DNA from: Anaerostipes sp. | GTDB lineage: Bacteria > Bacillota > Clostridia > Lachnospirales > Lachnospiraceae | NCBI GenBank assembly: GCA_028704435.1 | Contig: JAQWFL010000023.1 | Coordinates: 1 to 41,982 of the forward strand | DNA: 41,982 nt | Direction: 5' to 3' | Shown here: one piece after another, positions 37,263-41,982 of the stretch | How the letters are laid out: every line of letters begins with the position of its first letter | Position numbering within the stretch: position 1 is the first letter of the stretch | Position numbers and translations under genes: made by a program | The notes under the pieces: model-generated | Databases searched by the model: none | What the model saw: only the letters and a program-made list of their open reading frames with translations | What the model was told of the DNA's origin: nothing

Positions 37263-38108
37263 CTAATAGTCGATTTCTTTTAAATATCTTGAAAGTGCAT
37301 CCTGCCATGGGGGCATTAAATTAAATCCATTTTTCGTCAACTTACTTTTATCCATACGGCTGTTAGATGGTCTTTTCGCCTTTGCTGGATATTCATCACT
37401 GGAAACTGGTGTAACCGTCACATCCATTCCTGCCTGTTTAAAAATCTCACATGCAAATTCATACCATGTACAAAGCCCTTCGTTGGTGGCATGATAACGT
37501 CCATACTTGTCTGTGGCAATCATTTCTACCAATAATTTTGCTAAATCATAAGTATAGGTTGGCGATCCAATCTGGTCATCTACGACAGTTAAAGAATCGT
37601 GTGTTTTTCCAAGGTTTAGCATAGTCTTAATAAAGTTCTTTCCATTGACACCAAATACCCAAGCAATACGAACCATAAAAAACTTGTCCAACAATTCTTC
37701 GATTGCTAATTCTCCTTCATATTTGGTCTGTCCATAAATATTAAGAGGTGCTCTCTTATCATCTGGTTTCCAAGGTCTGCTGCCCTGTCCATCAAATACA
37801 TAATCTGTACTAATGTACATCATTTTAATATCTAATTCCCTACAGACTTTCGCAATATTTCTCGTTCCATCTGCATTAATTTTTCTACACAAATCTATAT
37901 TATCTTCCGCGGCATCTACTGCAGTATAAGCTGCACAATGAATCACTGCTTCAACGCTGGCTTCTTTGATGACCTTATCTACCATATCTGGTTTCGTAAT
38001 ATCCATCTCATTTACGTCCACGCCGATTCCCTCATGTCCACGCAATTTTAATTCATTCATAACATCCGTTCCCAATTGTCCGGCTGCTCCTGTTACTAAA
38101 ATTCTCAT
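37263..38108 (-). CDS. rfbD: dTDP-4-dehydrorhamnose reductase
   Basis: Final step to dTDP-L-rhamnose. 281 residues from the ATG ending at 38108, which has AGGAGGAGAAACTTA before it. GAAGQLG binds NAD(P)H, STDYVFDG holds the Thr/Asp pair and YGQTKYEGE the Tyr-x3-Lys. First gene of the operon, preceded by a leader hairpin whose end touches the Shine-Dalgarno sequence. The pathway product feeds cell-surface polysaccharide; no glycosyltransferases are adjacent. Confidence 0.95.
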   Translation of the reverse strand: MRILVTGAAGQLGTDVMNELKLRGHEGIGVDVNEMDITKPDMVDKVIKEASVEAVIHCAAYTAVDAAEDNIDLCRKINADGTRNIAKVCRELDIKMMYISTDYVFDGQGSRPWKPDDKRAPLNIYGQTKYEGELAIEELLDKFFMVRIAWVFGVNGKNFIKTMLNLGKTHDSLTVVDDQIGSPTYTYDLAKLLVEMIATDKYGRYHATNEGLCTWYEFACEIFKQAGMDVTVTPVSSDEYPAKAKRPSNSRMDKSKLTKNGFNLMPPWQDALSRYLKEIDY

Positions 38109-38121
38109 TAAGTTTCTCCTC

Positions 38122-38182
38122 CTATAACTGACGAGATATGTCAACAGTTATAGTTTAAAGGGTGACGCTACGTCATGGTCAA
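38122..38182 (-). promoter_or_regulatory. rfb operon promoter, dyad and leader hairpin
   Basis: TTGACC (38177-38182), 17-bp spacer, TTTAAA (38154-38159). The spacer contains the dyad TGACGTAGCGTCA. A 9-bp hairpin CTATAACTG / CAGTTATAG (38122-38153) ends immediately before AGGAGG of rfbD and could gate translation. Confidence 0.5.
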
Positions 38183-38652
38183 GAATTTTGCAAAAATTGC
38201 AAAAATTTATACAGCACATTTACAATGATAGCCCCAACTAATACCCCTATACTGTCAATGAATACATCTGTTATCATTCCACTTCGCCCTGGAACAAACA
38301 ACTGGTGAAACTCATCGGATATTGCATACAACGTACCGCATATCCATGGTACTATGATTCTTAATTTGATTTTCTTTTTGTTATCCACATAAGCACCCAC
38401 AAATAATATTCCCAATACACAGTATTCACTGGCATGAGCCGTTTTCCGAATGGGATGGTCCACAGCCTCTATGAATCTTTGTTGATTGTCTTTGCTCCAG
38501 TCCTCAAATCCCTTCACAAAATGTTGCCCAATAAACTGTCCAGCCAGACTGCTGTCATTCCCTGATAAATCTCCATTTCTAGATGACATAGTAAAAATCA
38601 TCCCCATCCAGAGAAACACAAATATTAAAAATAAAATTTTCCTATGCTTCAT
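38179..38652 (-). CDS. VanZ-like family membrane protein
   Basis: 157 residues with about four hydrophobic segments. It has the VanZ-family signatures RKTAHASEYCVLGIL and SDEFHQLFVPGRSG followed by DVFIDSIGVLVG. VanZ itself gives low-level teicoplanin resistance; most relatives have no assigned function, and this is not evidence of resistance. Its ATG overlaps the end of the MerR-methyltransferase gene by 11 bp in another frame, so the two are co-translated. Confidence 0.82.
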   Translation of the reverse strand: MKHRKILFLIFVFLWMGMIFTMSSRNGDLSGNDSSLAGQFIGQHFVKGFEDWSKDNQQRFIEAVDHPIRKTAHASEYCVLGILFVGAYVDNKKKIKLRIIVPWICGTLYAISDEFHQLFVPGRSGMITDVFIDSIGVLVGAIIVNVLYKFLQFLQNS

Positions 38653-39838
38653 TTTTCTTCTTACTCACAAATACTCCTGCCTCTTTTGTAATGTGAAATG
38701 CTCCATTCTTTTCTATTTTTCCCTGAACAAATTCTTTAAACTCTAAATATCTCTGGCTCAAATATTCCTGCTGATTTCCATGACAAGATACAATATAAGA
38801 AATTAAAGGTTCTGCCTGATCAACAATAAGTGCATCCTCATATTTAACTTCTTTTACACTGTCAAATACATTCTTCAATTCCGTTTTTCCATTTTCAAGA
38901 CCAAAGACCTCATAGAGGGTTTCTTCTGACAAAGTAATCCGTTGATCAAACTCCTGAATCAACTGAGTGATTTCCTTCATATGCTGTTTTCCATAAGTGC
39001 TGCAAATAAAGGTTCCTCCCGGCTTTAAGACTCTGTTAATCTCATGAAGAACATGTTCTCTATCATGGAGATAAAACATCACGTGATTTGCAATAATTAA
39101 GTCAAAACAACTGTCCTTATAAGGAATTTCCCGACAGTCAAAGACTCCATATTGAAACCCTGTTTTCTCACCAATCTTTTTCTTGGCATCTTTTACCATT
39201 CCTGAAGATTTATCAGAAACTATAACACTTACATTTGATGGAATATCCTTCTCGTTTTTCTTCCAAAGCTCTCCATTTCCACATCCAATCTCAAGAACAC
39301 TCTGCCCATCCTTTAAATGCAGCTGCCTAAAAATCCACTGAAACCACTCCTCTGGATTCTGGGAATATTTTTTATGGAGATTAATTCGGATTTCAAGATT
39401 TGATGCATTTTTATATTGCTCCACCAAGGCTCGATCCATCTGGTCAGTATGTAAAAGAGGAAGCACCTGTGCCCAGTCTACCTCTTCCTTTCGATTCATT
39501 TTTATCTTAGTCTCACAAAGAGATTTCTTAACTGATTGTAAATGGTCAATTTTTTGCTGAACCAAATCAAGCTGCATATCAATAGATTCTTTCATAAAAT
39601 CCCTGTCTCCATCGTTAATGGTAAGTCCCATAATTTCTTCTAAAGAAAATCCTAGAAACTTTAAGGATAATATCTTCTGTAATTTTGCAAAATCAGCCTT
39701 TGAATAAAGGCGGTATCCATTATCTGCCACCTTACTTGGCTTTAAAACGCCCTGCTTGTCATAGTATCGGACTGTCCGCAAAGATATATTTGCCATCTTC
39801 GCAAATTCTCCTGAAGTATAAAAACCATCCTTGGTCAT
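38642..39838 (-). CDS. MerR-family regulator fused to a SAM-dependent methyltransferase
   Basis: 398 residues. Residues about 5-75 are a MerR winged helix (YTSGEFAKMANISLRTVRYYD), with a coiled-coil helix at about 85-115. A class I methyltransferase follows, with motif I VLEIGCGNGE (181-190), a VSDKSSGM acidic strand near 208 and a NHVMFYLHD active region. The methyl acceptor is unknown. The DNA-binding half probably acts on the 38-bp dyad over its own promoter, so ligand or substrate state of the enzyme half could set its own expression. A GAGGAGATTCTACAG site precedes the ATG. Confidence 0.88.
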   Translation of the reverse strand: MTKDGFYTSGEFAKMANISLRTVRYYDKQGVLKPSKVADNGYRLYSKADFAKLQKILSLKFLGFSLEEIMGLTINDGDRDFMKESIDMQLDLVQQKIDHLQSVKKSLCETKIKMNRKEEVDWAQVLPLLHTDQMDRALVEQYKNASNLEIRINLHKKYSQNPEEWFQWIFRQLHLKDGQSVLEIGCGNGELWKKNEKDIPSNVSVIVSDKSSGMVKDAKKKIGEKTGFQYGVFDCREIPYKDSCFDLIIANHVMFYLHDREHVLHEINRVLKPGGTFICSTYGKQHMKEITQLIQEFDQRITLSEETLYEVFGLENGKTELKNVFDSVKEVKYEDALIVDQAEPLISYIVSCHGNQQEYLSQRYLEFKEFVQGKIEKNGAFHITKEAGVFVSKKKNEA

Positions 39839-39864
39839 CTGTAGAATCTCCTCTTCTGCTATTT

Positions 39865-39911
39865 AAGTTACAATTACTTATTATAATATGTAATTATAAC
39901 TTATGAGTCAA
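39865..39911 (-). promoter_or_regulatory. MerR-methyltransferase promoter with 38-bp dyad
   Basis: TTGACT (39906-39911), 17-bp spacer, TATTAT (39883-39888). A dyad of two 16-base arms (39865-39880 and 39887-39902) matching at 14 of 16 positions covers the -10 and start. Unlike classic MerR promoters, the spacer is not 19-20 bp, which suggests repression rather than untwisting activation. Confidence 0.7.
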
Positions 39912-39946
39912 TTCCAATTCTTCCACAAATAAAATATTGTCATATT

Positions 39947-40849
39947 CTAATTTCCTTCGACAAAGGAATTTTCATTGATGTTCATTCCATTCTCTCTTGC
40001 AAAGACTGCTTCATACATCTTTAAACCAAATCTTTTTACAAACAAATCACATTTACATAAAAACATATAATATGGTTGGTATCCTTCTCCATATAGAGAT
40101 TCAAAATTGCCCATGCCCTTGGATATAATAATATCTGCTTCATCTAACAGACCCTTGGCCTGTTCTGGCAAGTTTTCCAGAGAAATCCCACCAATTGGTA
40201 GTCCATTATCTACAATTACTGCCTTCTTGTCTAGACCTACCTCCTTGGCGTCTACAATTGTTGCATCATTAATTATATCCCCACCACGAACCATAATTGT
40301 TACATCAATCCCTTGATATAACTGTTTAATTATCTCTATTAATATTTTATCCATTACAATTTCACCACAATTATCTGTAATATAAACTAGCGATTTTGCA
40401 TGAGACAATTCACGCTTAAAATAATTAATTTCATTTTCATTGATAACCTCCTCTTTTGCTTTTTCTAACAATTTTTCTAGAATAGAGTCATCAATTTTGC
40501 CATGCACTCCAAAATCAATATAATTCCCTGCACAGCAAAAATATATGCTAGTTTTCAAGGGATCATCAGAACATCTTATCTCAGCTTTGATTCGTTCTTC
40601 CTTTTTTAGCATATATTGATTATATTTACTTTTTAAATTGTGATAATTGTGAAAATCTCCATAATACTGTAGATACAACTGCTCCAATTCCATATTTAAA
40701 ACCGCAACATTGCTTTCCATTCCCTTTTCATAGAGGACTTTTACACATTCATGCATAAATCTTCTTTTTTTATCCTCATCCTTCAAAGCATCAATTTTAT
40801 TTTCCTGAATTTTCAAAAGACAAGACATACACATGGCATTTGTTTTCAT
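39947..40849 (-). CDS. DUF89/ARMT1-like damage-control phosphatase
   Basis: 300 residues of the metal-dependent DUF89 family, which dephosphorylates damaged or surplus sugar phosphates. An N-terminal C7-x2-C10 pair begins the helical domain. ITDNCGE (D159, N160 metal ligands), N194-D195 and KGMGNFE (244-250) form the active site. The substrate is not evident. It lies 24 bp after the lipoate-ligase gene in the same direction and probably shares its transcript. Confidence 0.85.
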   Translation of the reverse strand: MKTNAMCMSCLLKIQENKIDALKDEDKKRRFMHECVKVLYEKGMESNVAVLNMELEQLYLQYYGDFHNYHNLKSKYNQYMLKKEERIKAEIRCSDDPLKTSIYFCCAGNYIDFGVHGKIDDSILEKLLEKAKEEVINENEINYFKRELSHAKSLVYITDNCGEIVMDKILIEIIKQLYQGIDVTIMVRGGDIINDATIVDAKEVGLDKKAVIVDNGLPIGGISLENLPEQAKGLLDEADIIISKGMGNFESLYGEGYQPYYMFLCKCDLFVKRFGLKMYEAVFARENGMNINENSFVEGN

Positions 40850-40873
40850 TTCATCACCAATTCCATTCTTTGA

Positions 40874-41857
40874 TTACTGTAATAACAAATGAACAAATTC
40901 ATCCTTTGATAAATGATGAAAATAATCATCTATATTTACTTTATCTAGTTTTTCTTCTATTTTGTCATATTTTAGAGGAGTACCAAGAAGTAACTCCGCT
41001 AATACATCACTACTTGAGTTTGAAAAGAAATCTCCAAAAAAAGCTAACTTTTGAATATAACCCTTCTCCACATTCATACATATCTGTATTTCTCCACACT
41101 TTTCAAATCTCCTTCGCTTTTCAATCTCATATTTAGGAGATTTTCCATAATTCCACTCCCAGGTGCTATACTTTTCTTTTTTAATTTGTTCAATAGCATC
41201 CAAATCTTTCTGGTTCAACCGATATGGATTTAACCAAATTTCATCTGCAAGATAACTTTTCAAAATTTCATAAAACTCATTTGTATCTAGTGAATCTTTT
41301 ACATATTCTTTTACATTTGTAACTCTACTACGAACTGATTTGTGCCCTTTGGATTCAAATTTATCCCTAGAAACTGATAAGGCATTTGCTACTATGTCTA
41401 AATTGCAGTCATACATAATTGTTCCATGATGCATAATTCTATTTTCCTTTGTATATTGTGAATTTCCCGAAAATTTTCTATTGTCAATTGTCATATCATT
41501 TCTACCAGAAAGCTGGGCATCCACATGAATACATTTTAATGCATGTATTACCGGCATACAAAACTTTGAAAAGTCGAACAGTTCCTCTTCTTTATCTGCT
41601 ATAAATGTGTAGTTAATATTTCCCATATCATGGTAAACAGCACCGCCACCTGACAGCCTGCGAACAACTCTAATTTTATTTTCATCCACAAATTCCTGAT
41701 TAATTTCTTCTATTGTATTTTGATTTTTACCAACCACAATTGTATTACTATTCTGCCACAGAATAAAATACTCATGCTTTCGATCTAACTGATCAAATAC
41801 ATATTGTTCTAGTGCAAGATTAAAATAAGGATCATTGCTTTTACTTTCAATAAAATA
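40874..41857 (-). CDS. lplA: Lipoate-protein ligase A, 5' end without a usable start codon
   Basis: Attaches lipoate to acyl-carrier proteins such as GcvH. RRLSGGGAVYHDMGNINYTF and the catalytic lysine in DNRKFSGNSQY are present, with the C-terminal accessory domain. Coding similarity runs upstream through WQNSNTIVVGKNQ and YFIESKSNDPYFNLALEQYV to about 41857. The frame stays open only to 41878 and holds no ATG, GTG or TTG there before a TAA. The first standard start is GTG at 41737, which would drop about 40 conserved residues. Truncation, a rare start or a sequence error near 41860-41880 are the options. Confidence 0.8.
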   Translation of the reverse strand, partial: YFIESKSNDPYFNLALEQYVFDQLDRKHEYFILWQNSNTIVVGKNQNTIEEINQEFVDENKIRVVRRLSGGGAVYHDMGNINYTFIADKEEELFDFSKFCMPVIHALKCIHVDAQLSGRNDMTIDNRKFSGNSQYTKENRIMHHGTIMYDCNLDIVANALSVSRDKFESKGHKSVRSRVTNVKEYVKDSLDTNEFYEILKSYLADEIWLNPYRLNQKDLDAIEQIKKEKYSTWEWNYGKSPKYEIEKRRRFEKCGEIQICMNVEKGYIQKLAFFGDFFSNSSSDVLAELLLGTPLKYDKIEEKLDKVNIDDYFHHLSKDEFVHLLLQ

Positions 41858-41884
41858 CTCAAACTTCGCACATAGATTTTAGCT

Positions 41885-41982
41885 ATGCACCTTGAAAATT
41901 CAATATCTGGCAGTTATTCAGTTGTCAATGTTCAGCAGGTTATGCAGCTTGCAGCTTCGATTTCAAAAGTGCAGGTATTGTA
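41885..41982 (+). CDS. Possible 5' end of an unknown gene (runs off the window)
   Basis: A frame opens at ATG 41885 and continues to the window end (MHLENSISGSYSVVNVQQVM and onward, 32 codons). Its composition is protein-like, but no ribosome site precedes it. It may instead be an internal piece of a gene joined here by rearrangement. No family recognised. Confidence 0.25.
   Translation, partial: MHLENSISGSYSVVNVQQVMQLAASISKVQVL

Noticed and set aside
38179..38652. Glycopeptide-resistance gene
   Set aside because: VanZ-like proteins are common and no vanHAX or regulators are present, so only the family name is supported.

Overview
The window looks like a chromosomal segment of an AT-rich low-GC Firmicute of the Clostridia, most like a member of the Lachnospiraceae. 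The basis is the RpoB/RpoC/EF-Tu/EF-G protein sequences, AGGAGG Shine-Dalgarno sites before most genes, near-consensus sigma-A promoters with 17-bp spacers, an L10 autoregulatory leader and many U-tailed intrinsic terminators. No rRNA gene, tRNA gene, CRISPR array or intact insertion sequence was seen.

Layout. Bases 1-3600 hold the 3' end of a membrane protein (possibly an ABC permease), a type I asparaginase, a PHP-domain phosphoesterase, an ECF transporter S component, and about 870 bp without genes. That stretch contains a candidate promoter-hairpin-terminator small RNA and two near-identical terminators. Bases 3607-17162 (minus strand) carry the transcription/translation cluster rpoB-rpoC then rpsL-rpsG-fusA-tuf. 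It is interrupted between rpoC and rpsL by a secreted-protein gene, apparently frameshifted, behind two tandem cyclic-di-GMP-I riboswitches. Bases 17219-26864 are a carbohydrate island: a mannose/sorbose-type PTS (IIA, IIB, IIC, IID), a class II aldolase, a ribulose-phosphate-3-epimerase-like enzyme, a zinc MDR dehydrogenase, a glycerol-1-phosphate-dehydrogenase-like enzyme, a HAD-IIA phosphatase, a GntR repressor and an adjacent polysaccharide deacetylase. The island lies between rplJ-rplL (26892-27805) and rpoB, which are usually contiguous.

Bases 28040-34744 hold a decayed Rpn-type nuclease fragment, a YjbQ protein, and a galactitol-type PTS operon (PRD regulator, IIA, IIB, IIC, a small membrane protein, an AraD/FucA-type aldolase or epimerase). 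Bases 34765-38108 are the four-gene dTDP-L-rhamnose operon rfbD-rfbC-rfbA-rfbB. Then come a VanZ-like membrane protein overlapping a MerR-methyltransferase fusion, a DUF89 protein and a lipoate-protein ligase whose start codon cannot be found.

How it works together. The PTS island is divergently transcribed from 23472-23742. A repeated ACC-N3/4-GGT motif occurs at each of its strong promoters, including inside the 17-bp spacer of the aldolase promoter, and is the best candidate operator for the GntR protein encoded in the island. The likely logic is PTS uptake, isomerisation or epimerisation, aldol cleavage, and a reductase plus phosphatase pair resembling Bacillus AraM/AraL. The substrate is not known from sequence alone. 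The most striking regulatory locus is the c-di-GMP double riboswitch upstream of a reading frame whose C-terminus resembles the Pro-Pro endopeptidase/anthrax-lethal-factor (M34) family but lacks its HExxH half.
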